A stretch of 64,000 bases of DNA from Rhabdophis nuchalis (GCA_039707465.1 CM077648.1:21018119-21082118); one strand, 5' to 3'. Shown: positions 1-11,515, counted from the stretch's first letter. Notes: generated by a model not told the origin, from the letters alone. Program-made: numbers and translations.

Positions 1-960
1 CATTGTCTGTATAAGCAGGTTAGATTTAATGAGTTAAGAACTTTGCTGGACAATTACAAAGTCCTCAGGGCAGATCAGGATAAATTTGATAGCAATACCA
101 TTTATACAGCAACATCGTAAACTATTTCTTGTATCCACTTAGTTGGTAGACAATGGGGAATAAAACTCTTTAATTAGGCCTGCAACCTTAGTTGTTTTAA
201 GTTAATGGGGGGGGGGAAATAAACTCTTTAGATGTTTGTGATATACTGGCACTTTTCCAGTTGTGATTGTCCATACTAGACACAAGATATTGGACTCAAT
301 GGACTGATCTAGTAGAACTCTACATAAAAGTATGTACGAATCCAACATATTGTGGCCACAGACCTTGAATGTTTATCTCAGAAGTGGTAAATCAATTCAG
401 TTAGGGGATGAAGAATCTGGAAAAGCATTTCATAAAAAATCCATCTTAATTACTCTTTATAACTGGGACTTTACTATTCACACTGTAATTTTGAAATGAA
501 TATTATATTTTTCAAGATTCTGCATTTATCCCCAATATTATAGATATCTTACTAAAATCCATGCCACTCTTGCTTCTTTGATCTTGCACACTGTATTGGA
601 TTTTAGAGTAATTTACATAAAATGAATGTTATTAAGACAGACATATTTAACAAAAGAAGTATCTCTTACACTTTTCTGTATATATGTCTAACACATACTC
701 ATGGGAGAGGTGGAATTACATACTGTACAGCTCACCAATAAATAGATGGATATAGCTGTTCTGGCAGTAAAATTGCATCCAATGTATGGGGATTGTGATG
801 AAAATACTCGGAATGACGGATTTTGAGAAAGTGAACCCATAATGGTTAAGGAATATGAATACATATGCATAACAATGAAGTAGAAGCTACATAGGTTTGT
901 GCAAAATAAAGACAAATATATATTAGAGCAAAGCCCAAAGTCAGCTTCTTATGACTATAT
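1..960. other. Unique AT-rich sequence, no gene seen
   Basis: I see no coding region, RNA gene or recognisable repeat family here. Open frames are short and lack family similarity. There is a G run near 208 and otherwise non-repetitive AT-rich sequence up to the SINE that starts at about 963. Confidence 0.6.
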
Positions 961-962
961 AA

Positions 963-1196
963 GAGCCGTGGTGGTGCAGGGGTTAGAGTGCAGTACTGCA
1001 GGCTACTTCTGCTGCCTGCCAGCTGCCTGCAATTTGGCAGTTCAAATCTCACGAGGCTCAAGGTTGACTTAGCCTTTCATCCTTCTCAGGTCAGTAAAAT
1101 GAGGACCAGATTGTTGGGGGCAATATGCTGACTCTGTAAACTGCTTAGAGAGGGCTGTATAGCACTGTGATGCGGTCTAAGTACTATTGCTATATG
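963..1196 (+). mobile_element. Squamate tRNA-derived SINE
   Basis: The sequence opens with a tRNA-like head: A-box-like GTGGTGCAGGGGTTAGAG and a B-box-like GGCAGTTCAAATCTC about 50 bases later. The body then reads 'gcagtactgcaggctac', 'aggctcaaggttgact', 'gtaaaatgaggacc', 'ttgggggcaatatgctgact', and a tail 'ctaagtactattgctat'. The same head, body and tail recur in this window near 7622, 30668, 37355 and 57115, which shows a dispersed family. It has no coding capacity and would depend on a LINE for mobility. Position relative to LINE partner is not shown by this copy. Confidence 0.85.
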
Positions 1197-1432
1197 GACA
1201 CAGATATCTTTTTCTTGGTCACACTAAGGGAAGTATTTTCACCTTCCTAGTCTACCTTATAGCCCTGATATTTCATGTAGCTCTCCATCAATGTAGTTCC
1301 CAAGCCTAGACTGGAGTGATAATTTGCAGAGAGTTACTAAGACAAAGTTTTATCATAAAAGAGAAACACATGGACTTTGTGAGAGTTTGTGTGAGCACGA
1401 AGCACGTGCTCAGTGAACCGGTTGTTACACTA

Positions 1433-1689
1433 CCATGTTTCCCCAAAAATAAGACAGGGTCTTATCTCCCCCCCCCCCCCAAAAAATAAGTACTTGGCCT
1501 TATTTTCAGGGAGATCTTATTATTTTTGGGGTGCAGGAAGTGGCGAGCGTAGTCACATAATGGCTGCTGCTGTGTTGCAATATTTTCAGGGGAGGGCTTA
1601 TTTTGGGGGGAGGGCTTATTTTAGTGCATATGCTCAAAAGCCAGATTAGCCTTATTATCCGGGGAGGTTTTATTTTCAGGGAAACAGGG
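1433..1689. mobile_element. TA-flanked MITE, CCATGTTTCC family
   Basis: Terminal inverted repeats CCATGTTTCCC and GGGAAACAGGG lie just inside a TA dinucleotide on both sides (1431-1432 and 1690-1691). Subterminal motifs of the type 'aaaataagac' and 'cttattttcaggg' occur several times in both orientations. There is no transposase. Related copies are at 46418 and 60075. The TA flank suggests a Tc1/mariner-like mobiliser, but that is inference. Confidence 0.7.
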
Positions 1690-1691
1690 TA

Positions 1692-2094
1692 GTTGAATCC
1701 CACCACTGGATAGGATAGTGTATGCAAAAAACACTGTTCCAGTCCTCATAGGCTGTATAGGCCTGGATAGGGAGGAATAATTTCTGACTGAATGGCGGTG
1801 GATATTAGGACCATTCAAATCTAGCATATTTCCATTCCAACTAATATATACCATTATGAAGAAATAGACACCATCCATCTAAATACAATGTATGATTCCT
1901 TCCACAACATCCTGGTTCCAAAGCAAAAGCTTCACTCTACTAGCAGAAAATTAAATTATTGTAACACTGAGCACAAAAAAAGAATAAAGAAATGCTCTTT
2001 TCATCTTTTGCTTAATCAACTTCAAATTAACAAAGAACAATTCCAAAACATTAAAAAATGAAGACACGAGATTAAAAATTGCAGGTGTGACCAG
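1692..2094. other. Unique sequence
   Basis: No repeat or coding feature is recognised between the MITE and the microsatellite tail of the next LINE. Confidence 0.5.
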
Positions 2095-2122
2095 GAATAA
2101 TAATAATAATAATAATAATAAA
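2095..2122. repeat. (AAT)n microsatellite at LINE tail
   Basis: About nine AAT units form the 3' tail of the adjacent minus-strand LINE, consistent with tail-seeded microsatellite growth. Confidence 0.85.
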
Positions 2123-2895
2123 TTTAATTTGTTGACCGCTCCCTCTCCCCGAAGGGACTCGGAGCGGTGCACAGGGCAAATAAAACAATAAATATACACA
2201 CATAATAAAAACAGATTAAATGATATCCCTGCGCTAAAAATTCCCAGTTAAAAATTACTAAAATCCCCATCTAAAATTATTAACAACCCCATAGAAGGGA
2301 GACTACCCTAGGCCGGCCAAGCACAACAGATATGTTTTTAGTTTTAGACGGAAGGAGCGGAGGTCCGTGGTAGTTCTAATGTCAGGGGGAAGGTCGTTCC
2401 AGAGGGCTGGGCCCGCCACAGAGAGAGCCCTTCCCCTGGGCGTCGCCCGCTGACAAAGTCTAGTGGACGGCACCCGGAGAAGTCCCTCTCTGTGTGAGCG
2501 AATAGGCCGTGTGGATGTATGAGGCAGGATCCGATCCCGCAAATAGCTAGGTCCCGAGCCATGGAGCGCTTTAAAGATGATAACTAGAACCTTGAAGCGC
2601 ACCCGGAAGACGACAGGCAGCCAGTGCAGCTCGCGCAAGAGCGGTGTTACATGGGTAAACCTTGAGGTTCCCATAATTGCTCGCGCGGCTGCATTCTGGA
2701 CTAGCTGAAGTCTCCGAGTGCACCTCAAGGGGAGCCCCATGTAGAGAGAGTTACAATAGTCCAGTCGGGATGTCACGAGAGCATGAGTGACTGTGCGGAG
2801 GGCGTCCCGATCCAATAGTTCGCAACTGGCGAACCAGGCGAACCTGGTAAAACGCCCTCCTGGCCACGGCTGTCACTTGATCTTCCATGGACACA
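2096..2895 (-). mobile_element. L2/CR1-group LINE 3' end (family A)
   Basis: On the minus strand a 170-codon frame (2303-2815) encodes the C-terminal part of a non-LTR reverse transcriptase: conserved LDYCNSLYMGLP, LQLVQNAAARAIMG, LHWLPVVFRVRFKV, ATPRGRA and LWNDLPP blocks. It is followed by a 3' UTR with 'gcgcaggg' and a hairpin-like 'ccgctccgagtcccttcggggag' type block, here written in the minus sense, and ends in an (AAT)n tail at 2095-2122 on the plus strand. The reading continues in another frame to about 2895, so the copy is frameshifted and 5'-truncated. The catalytic YADD region is missing. Ten further copies occur in the window. Confidence 0.85.
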
Positions 2896-3475
2896 TGGAA
2901 TACAAAAGAGAAAGTGTGAAATAGGTATTGTGAACTTGTCTTTCTTTCTTTAAAAAAAAAATGTTATTAACTTAATTTTTCTCCTAGGAGATCAGAGTTG
3001 CAGTCACATCAGGCTCATTATCCTATTTTGGAGTCATAATAGCCTGGTAAAGCCTGGTAAAGAATGTTAACTGTTTTTACTGTTGTTCAGATGTTATCCT
3101 GTGTAGAAATAGGTATGCTAATTTACTAACATTACCATGTCTCCTAATAGCCTTCAACAGTCTAGTATTTATTTTAACAAACGTCTGGAGGTCAGACTGG
3201 GAATCGTTTGTCAAATGTGACAAGACTATCTGGAGGAAGCTTTAAAATGCCCAAATAAAAAAAAGTCTGTGCTAGAAAAAGAATGTATCCCTTAAGGCAT
3301 TAGCTTTTCACATGTTCACATCCTAAATTGCCATATGCAGATTACTTGGGGAGCCTGGTGGACATATTTGGAATTTTGCAAACATGCTATGAGCACATTT
3401 ATAGGTTCTGCTGAAGAAGTGGAGACTATCCATTCATAGAACCATAGTCTATAGAGATTCTCAGTCATCAAAATC
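2896..3475. other. Unique sequence
   Basis: AT-rich sequence without a recognised repeat or gene. It contains a short local duplication 'agcctggtaa agcctggtaa' near 3043-3060. Confidence 0.5.
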
Positions 3476-4115
3476 AAACTCAAATCAAATTTAATTTGTA
3501 GACCGCGGTGCACAGGAGATTAAAAAGCGTACAAACATAGAAACATCATAAATATATAAAATCAAATTAAACAACTATATCCCTGCGCTAAAAACCTAAA
3601 ATCCAAACTAAACCCCTTAAAAACCCAATTAAAACAATTTAAATATTCAGACTAAAAAGGCTGGAAGGTAGATTAGGCCAGGCCGGCCTGCTGGAAGAGA
3701 TAAGTCTTAAGCTTTTGACGGAAGGAGCAGAGGTCCAGGGTTGTTCTGAGCTCGGGGGGTAGGTCATTCCATAGAGTTGGGGCCGCCACAGAGAAGGCCC
3801 TTCCCCTGGGCGTCGCCAGCTGGCATTGCCTAGTGGACGGCACCCGGAGAAGTCCCTCTCTATGGGAGCAAATCGGTCGAAGGAATGTATGGGACAGGAT
3901 GCGATCTCGCAGATAGCTAGGTCCCGTGCCATGGAGTGCTTTAAAGATGGTGATCAACACCTTGAAGCGCACTCGAAAGACCACAGGCAGCCAGTGCAGC
4001 TCGCGCAGGAGTGGTGTTACGTGGGAATGCCTAGGGGCTCCCAGAATTGCCCACATGGCCGCATTCTGGACTAGCTGTAGTCTTCGGGTGCACCTCAAGG
4101 GAAGTCCCATGTAGA
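3476..4115 (-). mobile_element. L2/CR1-group LINE 3' end (family A)
   Basis: A minus-strand frame (3673-4122, about 149 codons) carries the same reverse-transcriptase C-terminal blocks as the copy at 2096 (GLPLRCTRRLQLVQNA, LHWLPVVFRVRFKV, LWNDLPPELRT). The 3' UTR lies to the left and begins with 'aaatttaatttgtagaccgcggtgcac', with the usual hairpin block partly deleted. The copy is 5'-truncated and joins the hAT-like element on the right at about 4116. Confidence 0.85.
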
Positions 4116-4388
4116 GCCCCATCAGTCCGCTGCCAGTGAAAATGGAGCCGATGGGGGCTGTGTGTGGCCCTCTCCAGCTCAGTTTTTAATGGCAGAGGGT
4201 TGCAGGAGGTCGTCGCAACCGAAAACAGAACTCGGGAGCTGGTTTTCACTGGCAGAGCACTGGGGCCACTACAGGTGCCCCCTTATGCAAGTGATGTTGA
4301 GCTGGCCATGCTCACCCTAGCCATGCCCACCCTGAGGTCAAACGCAAACCTGATGTGTCCTTCAATGAAATCGACTTTGACACCCCTG
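4116..4388 (-). mobile_element. hAT-type MITE, TGTCAAACTC family
   Basis: The right end reads 'caatgaaatcgactttgacacccctg', the reverse complement of the CAGGGGTGTCAAACTCGATT terminus seen at 18245 and 24167. Interior blocks 'gttgcaggaggtcgtcgcaacc' and 'gctggccatgctcaccctagccatgccc' match those copies. The left terminus cannot be seen where it meets the LINE, so this end is probably lost. Confidence 0.7.
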
Positions 4389-4508
4389 ATCCATATGGTC
4401 ATTTTCCTACTTCTGACAGCAACAATGCCTTCTTGTCAGGGGTTTCTCAAAGTGAGACCATGTTGAGTAAAATGGCCATATTGGCTGCCTATGCCATAGA
4501 CAATCTTA

Positions 4509-4780
4509 CAAGGAGGGGTTCTGGCAGGCACTACTGGCAGTTCGCTCATGTGTGTGCTGCACGTGCACTTGATGTGTGTTGTGTGCGCATGTGCAGTGCA
4601 ATTAACATGGTTCTGCGCATGCACAGAACTGAAAAACAAGATGGCGGCACCAACGGCAGTGCCCAGGGAACTGGTTCGGGGGTGTGGCAGGCTTGGGTCA
4701 CTGCCAGTTCCAGCGACCCAGGCTGCCAAACCACTACTGCTTCAGCTGAACTAGTCCGAACCAGTAGGAACCCACCACTG
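4509..4780. mobile_element. hAT-type MITE with 8-bp TSD
   Basis: A perfect 8-bp duplication CAATCTTA flanks the element (4501-4508 and 4781-4788). Ends are CAAGGAGGGGTTC and GAACCCACCACTG, a degraded pair of hAT-like termini. The interior is rich in CpG and 'gcgcatgtgc' motifs and contains no transposase. Confidence 0.8.
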
Positions 4781-4788
4781 CAATCTTA

Positions 4789-5207
4789 ACAGCCCACTTC
4801 ACCATACATTGCTCTGAGGTCCTACCAAAATAATATATATATATATTAATTGGAATAAAAATATGGAAAGAGTGACAGCAGGTGTGGAATGAAATAGATG
4901 GCCTAATGGGGAACTCAGGGTGGAGGGCATGACATTGCCTGTTTCCTCTCCCAGAGGCTCACATGGCCATCGAGCAGTCCAAGATCAGAATTGAAAGAGG
5001 CCTCATGTAGATTAATTAAGCAAAAATATCGTTACCGTTCAAAGGACACATAGTTTGATCTCAGCAGTCAGGCTCCTGTGGATAAAGCAATAGGGGGTCA
5101 CCAGGATCAGCAGAGGTCAAAGTTTCCAGATGGCTAGGCAAGGCTTGAAAAGAAGGCAATCCAGTCATTTCAGTATTACAGTACTCTCATTATTCCCCCT
5201 AAAGAAT
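4789..5207. other. Unique sequence
   Basis: No gene or family recognised. A short (TA)n run lies at about 4833-4846. Confidence 0.5.
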
Positions 5208-5281
5208 GTTTTAATTGTTGGTTTTATGGTGTGCCACCCAGAGTCACTTTTGTGGGATGATATTTGATAAATAAATAAACA
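5208..5281 (+). mobile_element. LINE 3' tail fragment
   Basis: The block 'gtgccacccagagtcacttttgtgggatg' followed by 'gataaataaataaac' has the layout of the 3' end of an L2-like LINE with a short AAAT tail. The same block 'gccacccagagttactctgtgg' recurs at 20872. No coding part is left. Confidence 0.5.
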
Positions 5282-5408
5282 GGTGCTCAAATATAATACC
5301 ATACCCCAAATACAGTTGATATTGATCAGATCATTACAGAAAGCTAATTACAATTAGCTAATTGCATCAGGTGGACAACGCATGAACCATACCCTACCCC
5401 TGTAACAT

Positions 5409-5776
5409 CAGTGGTGAAATGCTACCAGTTCGAACCGGTTTGCCCAAACCAGTAGTAAAAAAGGTACCGGTTCCCCTGAACTAGTAGTAAAAAAATTCTA
5501 ATAGTTCAGGCGAACCAGTACTTCCGACGATCAGCTGTGATGCACGATTTATATTAGCTAGAATTAGCCAGCAGGATTTCCTGCTTTCTAGCTAATCTAA
5601 ATCGCATGGCACAGTGGATTTCCTCCCCCCTCACTGTTCTACTTACCTTTCAGGCACATTTGGTAGCAGGCTCCACCCACCCATCCAGACATCATCATGT
5701 CCATTTTTGACACTCTGTGCATGCATGGTAGGTCCTGCACATGTGCGGTAGAGAAGGTAGGTAGATTTCACCCCTG
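5409..5776. mobile_element. hAT-type MITE with 8-bp TSD
   Basis: The duplication TGTAACAT is perfect on both sides (5401-5408 and 5777-5784). Ends are CAGTGGTGAAATGCTACC and GTAGATTTCACCCCTG. The interior holds an inverted pair 'attagctagaattagccagcaggatttcctgc' / 'gcaggatttcctgctttctagctaatctaa', a local palindrome around 5570-5605. It is non-autonomous. Confidence 0.85.
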
Positions 5777-5784
5777 TGTAACAT

Positions 5785-7071
5785 CCATGTAAGTAATTAC
5801 CTCATAAGATTCTTCCAAGTGTTCATACTTTGCAGTTTCCTTAGAATATTGGGTTTTTTATGTAGAGGGAGTAGCACTATCAACTGATGGACGACAAACT
5901 CTCAGGATTAGGATTAAAATCCATGAAGATGGGGCTGTGGGGCTCTGATCTCTGTGATTCCAGTGATCTCAAAACTCAAGTTGTTTCATCCAGGCCTCGG
6001 TCTCAACCATCTGGATGTGACATATGAAGTCATTGTTCCTGCAACTCAGATGGCAAGACTTGAACTGGACCTGAACATGCAAAAGTCAGTTATTGTGCAA
6101 TATGGTTACCTACCCTAGAATTCAAAACAGAATATTATAAATCTACATGGGGTTAGTAAGTACATGACTATCTGTAAGGATAGAAAAAGATTGGCCTCCT
6201 ACATGCTTGCTCTTTTTCCTACATGTACCATAGTGAAAGCTCCTAATGAACTAAGGTGGTAACCATCAAGGAATTTCTAACTTATCTTGCCACACAGAAT
6301 GTATTCTTTTAATTGGTACTGTCCAGTGGATTTTCTGAGGACAAATTTTCAATGAACTTTGAAATCAAATCCCTGCCTGTGTAGTCATCATCTCCCAGAT
6401 GACTAATGAGTGATGCCAAAGTTGACAGGCATCTCTCTTACAAATAAAAAGAAATACAGCAGTTTCATGCCTTTCAAAATCCATGTTTACATAACAAGGA
6501 AAGGTTTTCTATCTGTGAAAAAAATGTAATGATGTTGCTGTTGTTCTGGAATTGACTTTGAACTTCTCAGTGATGATCTTGGGACTTGATGCACATGTTT
6601 TAAATCTCCCTTCACTGATGAGTGATGGATTGGCTTGAAATAACAGTTGAAAGCAAGCAGAAGCCTGGTCTTCTAATACTACAGTGAGAGTATTTCAAGT
6701 GGCAATGGTTGGAAATGATGTGTAAATGACTGCAGTGAAGCAGACAGAAATCTTAGAGAATTCATTTACAGGAGCAATTGAACATATTAAACAATATATG
6801 TCAAACAAGACCCACCCACCCCCGTCCCTCCCCAAAAAACATGCTTCTAAACTAACATTCTTCAGACTTTGAAAAGAAATGTTGACTTTAGAGTTTTTTG
6901 GCTTTACCAATGAAATGTTACAGGAAGTTCCCAACATATGTTTATTCAAAATGCCACATTGCTAAAGGTACTATTGTGATGATTTAAAATGTTTACCTTA
7001 AACACTCTCTTTCATTTTGAGAGTTTCTTTAAAGCACAGTAGACACATGCTATCAAGTTTCTGAGCATATA
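5785..7071. other. Long unique tract
   Basis: Nearly 1.3 kb without a recognised repeat. Minor points are an A-rich run near 6520 and a C-rich run at about 6805-6838. No splice-flanked open frame is convincing. Confidence 0.5.
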
Positions 7072-7073
7072 TA

Positions 7074-7514
7074 CCATATTTTTCAGAGTATAAGATGCAC
7101 CTTTCCCCCCCCAAAAAAGTGGATGAAAATTTGGGTGCGTCTTATACACTGAATACAGCATTTTTGGGCGTGTCGTATTTTTGCTCATTTCCCCCCCCCC
7201 CCCAGCCCTCAGGAGTACTCTGCAAGCCTCCTACTAAAGGCTATGCATTCTCCCCCTTTTTTTTTTGCAAAAAGTGCACCCATTTCCGTGAACAACAGGC
7301 TATTTTTGCTCATTCCCCCCCAGCCCCCATTAGCACTCTACAAGCCTTCTAAAGGCTATGCATGCCCTTTTTTAACAAAAAAAGAGCCCGTTTTCATAAA
7401 AAACGGGCTGTTTTTGGAAGGTCTGCAGAATGCAAAACCTTTTTTTAAAATTTACCCCTTCAAAATCTTGGTGCGTCTTATACTCCAGTATGTCTTGTAC
7501 TCCAAAAAATACAG
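7074..7514. mobile_element. TA-flanked MITE, TATAAGACGCACC family
   Basis: The element lies between TA dinucleotides (7072-7073 and 7515-7516) and has ends CCATATTTTTCAGAGTATAAG and a right terminus with 'ggtgcgtcttatactcc' and 'aaaaaatacag'. The motif TATAAGACGCACC or its complement occurs near both ends and again at 7137-7150. Homopolymer C tracts sit at 7104 and 7192. Other copies are at 26994, 36957, 50056 and 55264. No transposase is encoded. Confidence 0.75.
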
Positions 7515-7621
7515 TATATACTATATATAGGATTTTGGTATCCCAATTAAAGTTCTCAGTTATAGTGTCTTCTACAAATATTTTCAGCAATGCTAAAATT
7601 TATATACAGTAGCTCTCGATA

Positions 7622-7836
7622 GCAACAGCAATAGCAATAGAACTTATATACTGCTTCATAGAGCTTTACAGCATTCTCTAAGTCAGAATATTGCTGCCAA
7701 CAATTTGGCTCCTCATTTTACCAGCCTTGGAAGGATGGAAAGCTGAGTTGACCTTGAGCCAGTCAGAATAGAACTGTGGGCAGTCAGCAGAGTTAGCCTG
7801 CAATGTTGCATTCTAATCACTGCACCACCATGGCTC
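7622..7836 (-). mobile_element. Squamate tRNA-derived SINE
   Basis: This is the reverse complement of the family at 963: 'agcaatagcaatagaactta' tail on the left, then 'ctgccaacaatttggctcctcattttac' and the head 'ctaatcactgcaccaccatggctc' at the right edge. The body is diverged but nearly full length. Confidence 0.8.
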
Positions 7837-8784
7837 TGTATAGTTAGATAAAGAAATGACTTCATAGGTGTAAAAAAAAAATCATGTGATGTAAAATCGC
7901 ATTCATCGAGACACATTCCCGAAGATAGGAAACATAGGAGAATTTTGAAGCTTGGCATAAGATGGATGAATTCATTTAGAACCAGGCAGGACTCTTCAGA
8001 ATCTTGTAGAGAAATATCTGATTGTCCTAGGGAGCTTATGCAAAGTAATTATGAAATTTGTTAGGGTTATTTATCTATTTAGGTAGGGTTTTTTTTTAAA
8101 GCACTAAATTCCAGATAACACTGAGTGCTTTACATATATATATTAAAAAAAAAGAACAGAACAACCAGAAATAAATGATAAGCATTCAGAACAGCCACAC
8201 AGCATTAAATTAGAACCTGCCAAATAATATACTACAGGTATTCATGTACTATCAAGGCCTGTTCAATAGCTAAATAATCCGGTGTTTCTGTGACTTACCT
8301 TTTAGGTAAGTATTTTAAATCCCTGACATTGGCTCATACAATACAAGGCTGAGGGAACTGCTTCACTAAAGCCATTAGAATCCTCTAAATTTGATGGCTT
8401 TAAAGAATCTGGTAAGGAAAATGAAAAGCATCCCCTAAATTATCTTCTGAGCAGTAAGGTAGCTTGAGTTATTGATCATGACAGCTTGTTACTGTTTTTA
8501 ATGATTTTTCAACAGTCTTCACAAAATTGGTTACATTCCTTCATTTGCTGCAATTCTTATTCCTTGATCAATTTGATTAGCTATGCAATATTATGATACC
8601 ATCCCACTATGGATTTGTGAGTAGGTAGATTATTAGGGATAAATTGGTAACAAGAGTAATATGCTTGGTAAACCAGAAGTTTTTCCTATCCAAAACCTTG
8701 CCAGAAGTTTCTTGAAAAATTGCTGGAAGGTAATGAGACAATGCTTCCCTTTCGAGCTCTGCAAAACCTGAATATAACCTATCT
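7837..8784. other. Unique sequence
   Basis: No gene seen. The segment 8090-8170 with 'gcactaaattccagataac' and 'gctttacatatatat' may be an old retroelement tail but is too diverged to assign. Confidence 0.4.
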
Positions 8785-9375
8785 CCTAGAAAATGAAATA
8801 TTTTACAAAATATTAAGAGAGCAGAATATTTCCCCCTAAAAGGGAGGCAGAAACTAATTCCCTCCACTTTTGTCAATGAGCCATTAAGGCCTGAGCCAGA
8901 GAAACATGTTTTAAGGTAGGAAACAGACTCACTCTTAATGACTCCCCCCACCTTTGTCAATGGGCCATTAAAGACCGAGGCAGTCTATTCTAAATAATAA
9001 AGATCTACCCCATTTCATTGCCTTTCATTGCACCACCCACTAACTTTCAACCAAACTTAGCACACAACCTACAAAGTTAGCTAAGACCCCCCTGGCCCTG
9101 GGTGTCTGACAACCAATCAGAATACATTTCTTACACAGGAACAGGAAACAGAGAGATGGGGCCGAGCTGAGTATAAAAAACTCAAGACCCCTTTTCCTTT
9201 CTTTTTCTTCAGTCAACATCTTCGAAACATGTGATTCCCTTTTTTCCCTAGGACCTCAAGCTATGTGGTCCTGTCCACCATGAAAACCATCTTTCCAAAC
9301 AGCCTCCATATTTCCAGTGTCTTTTTCCCCACTTGGAACTGAACCCAGGTGGACATTTCCTCCCAAAAGTCCTAA
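8785..9375 (+). mobile_element. Probable solo LTR (LTR family 2)
   Basis: A second copy lies at 42325-42905, sharing 'ctcctagaa.aatgaaatatt', 'tctgacaac..aaccaat', 'cacaggaacaggaa', the TATA box and 'cacttggaactgaaccca'. Promoter-like parts are in the right order: CCAAT at 9113 and GTATAAAA at 9171, about 58 bases apart, followed by pyrimidine-rich sequence. An internal duplication 'cacttttgtcaatgagccattaa' / 'cacctttgtcaatgggccattaa' (about 8867 and 8950) is present. No internal retroviral genes flank it. Exact TG/CA borders and a target duplication could not be fixed. Confidence 0.55.
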
Positions 9376-9786
9376 AAATAGGACTTCCAATTTGGTTGTT
9401 ACAATCCCCCATATGAAAATAGATGTGTGAAGAAGAGGAAGTGTAAGCACACCAGAGTAAATAGTGATTTGTTCTGTCAAAAGTATCTATCACCTACATC
9501 TACAATAAGGGGATCTTACTATTGTAGGTTCGCATGACTCTGCTACATGACATATTCCACTAAAGGATCAAATTAATAAATATAGTGTGTAAATAGGTGG
9601 AGATTAGTTCCTTATAACTCACATTCATCCTTTCATTAATGGGGAGACGGTCATAAAAGGGAAACACTGCATGGTCTTGGTCTTTCTGTAATCCCAAATT
9701 ATGATAACAAGCCCAGATAATAGTACAACTTGAAAAAGTATAAAATCCCACTTCCAAACAAAAAGGTCTAAGTAGAATAGTCATAT
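9376..9786. other. Unique sequence
   Basis: No gene or repeat family recognised. Confidence 0.5.
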
Positions 9787-9794
9787 CTCCATAG

Positions 9795-10096
9795 CAGTAC
9801 TGGGTTTCGGATCCCATCACAACTGGGAAGTTGTGATGGCGACCAAGCCCCCACATCAGGCATGCACACTGCACACACATGCACACGCCACCAACTGCAA
9901 TGTTCCACCTGCTCGGCAGAGGTCGCGCAGGCACCATATGCTACATGCACATACACAAATGGCCCAATTGGCTTAAAAACAGGTAAGGAACGTGGGTGGT
10001 TGGGCCCACTGAAACACCGTTCTGGTACAGTGTCCACTGCTCCCAGCTGCCACCGGTATACCTGTACTGGGGCATACCACCCAGAATGCACCACTG
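9795..10096. mobile_element. hAT-type MITE with near-perfect TSD
   Basis: Flanks CTCCATAG (9787-9794) and CTCCAGAG (10097-10104) agree at 7 of 8 bases. Ends are CAGTACTGGGTTTC and GAATGCACCACTG. The interior has 'gcatgcacactgcacacacatgcac' and 'ccaattggcttaaaaacaggtaagga', shared with the copy at 59574. Frames here are shadows of this element. Confidence 0.75.
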
Positions 10097-10352
10097 CTCC
10101 AGAGCTAAACTTTATCCCAATGGAAATAAATCACAAATAAAAGAAGGTAAATATGCTATAGCTGTGATTTTGGGACAATTGTGGTTTTGAATGGGTAAGT
10201 AATGGCTTATTCTTTTTCTATTAAAAATGATCCCCAGCCAAATTCATGTCCCAACATTCTAAATATACCCTATTTCAAAATATGTGTTTGAAATACTGTG
10301 AGCAAGGAACAACAACAATCTATTCTTATCTAGTCAAGGCAAGGAAAGATGC

Positions 10353-10866
10353 CCATGATGGCAAAACTATGGCACGCATGCCACAGGTGGCACGCGGACC
10401 CATATCTGCCAGCACGCGAGCTTTCAGCTCCAGCTGATTTTCAGCCTTTTGGAAATCAGCTTTCGGCTTTCGCCCTCCCCAGGCTTCCGGAAAACCTCTG
10501 GAGCCTGAGGATGGTGAAAATGCCCCCCCCCGGTCCCCTGGAGGCAGTCCAGAAGCTGGAAACTGATTGTTTCTGAACTTCTGGTAAGCCCATTGAGCTT
10601 ATTTTTTGTGCTCCCAAGGCTCCAGAGACTTTCCTGGAGCCTGGGGAGTGCAAAAATGGCCTTCCCCGGTTCCCCAGAGGAAATACCAAGCTCAGATTGG
10701 AGGTAATGGTGCGGTGTGTGTGGGGCGGGAGCGTGGGGGGGGGGGGTTGTGCATGGATGCACATTGTGGGGGCACTTTGCATTACGGGTGCTGGCGCACA
10801 CATGCCCTATCACATACGAATCCTCACATTTTTGGCACCCAACAACAAAAGGGTTAGCTATGACTC
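10353..10866. mobile_element. hAT-type element, GATGGCGAACC family
   Basis: The left end 'ccatgatggcaaaactatggcacgcatgcc' and the right end 'tttggcacccaacaacaaaagggttagctatgac' match the terminal consensus of the clearer copy at 53486. The interior carries two inverted or repeated 'ccaggcttc'/'ctggagcctggggag' blocks near 10480-10520 and 10620-10660. No target duplication is visible, so the ends may have decayed. Confidence 0.65.
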
Positions 10867-11039
10867 CTGGCTCAAACTGTATAAAAGTGCAACTAACCTA
10901 GAATATTTTTCTTTTTTTTTAATGAGATTTTTCATAAGCATTTGTAATTAATGTGTCTTTTGAGCCTTGTTTTGCCAATAAGGTAGTATTGTTCTATAGG
11001 TTCAAGGGCCATTAGGTCAGTGATTTGCATGTTAAAGAT

Positions 11040-11515
11040 CTCATATTTTTGACAACCATCTTTAAAGCGCTCCATGGCTCGGGACCTAGTTATATGCGAG
11101 ACTACATCCCTTAGACCGATACCCTCCCACAGAGAGGGCCTTCTCAGGGTGCCGTCGGCCGGACAATGCCGACTGGTGACACCCAGGGGAAGAGCCTTCT
11201 CTGTGGCGGGCCCTGCCATTTGGAACGACCTACCCCCTGAACTTCGCACCATCTCCGACCTCCGCCTCTTCCGCCAGTGTTTAAAGACACATTTGTTCCA
11301 TTTAGCCGGCCTAGCGTAACCTCCACAAATGACTATTTTAGACAGTTTTAAATTTGGGGATTTTAATTTGTTTTTAGCGCAGGATGGTATCAAATAAGTT
11401 TTTTAAATTTTTTACTTTATTTTGTATTGTATTTTAAATTCCTGTGCACCGCCCTGGGTCCTTTTGGAGAAGGGCGGGGTATAAATTTAATAAAATAAAA
11501 TAAAAATAAAATAAA
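11040..11515 (+). mobile_element. L2/CR1-group LINE 3' end (family A)
   Basis: A short plus-strand copy beginning within the 'caaccatctttaaagcgctccatggc' block. It encodes the last part of the reverse transcriptase (RVPSAGQCRLVTPRGRAFSV, then IWNDLPPELRTISDL) to a stop after 11319. The 3' UTR contains 'agcgcaggatgg' and 'ccgccctgggtccttttggagaagg', and the tail is (AAAAT)n up to 11515. It is strongly 5'-truncated and has a frame interruption near 11105. Confidence 0.85.

Noticed and set aside
963..1050. tRNA gene
   Set aside because: A and B boxes are present, but the cloverleaf is not kept and the same unit recurs as a SINE.
4355..4789. 144-codon open frame
   Set aside because: It spans two different MITEs and their flanks, with no family similarity.
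9168..9240. Host gene promoter at the TATA box near 9171
   Set aside because: The same CCAAT-TATA layout is found in the second copy of the repeat at 42711, so it belongs to an LTR.
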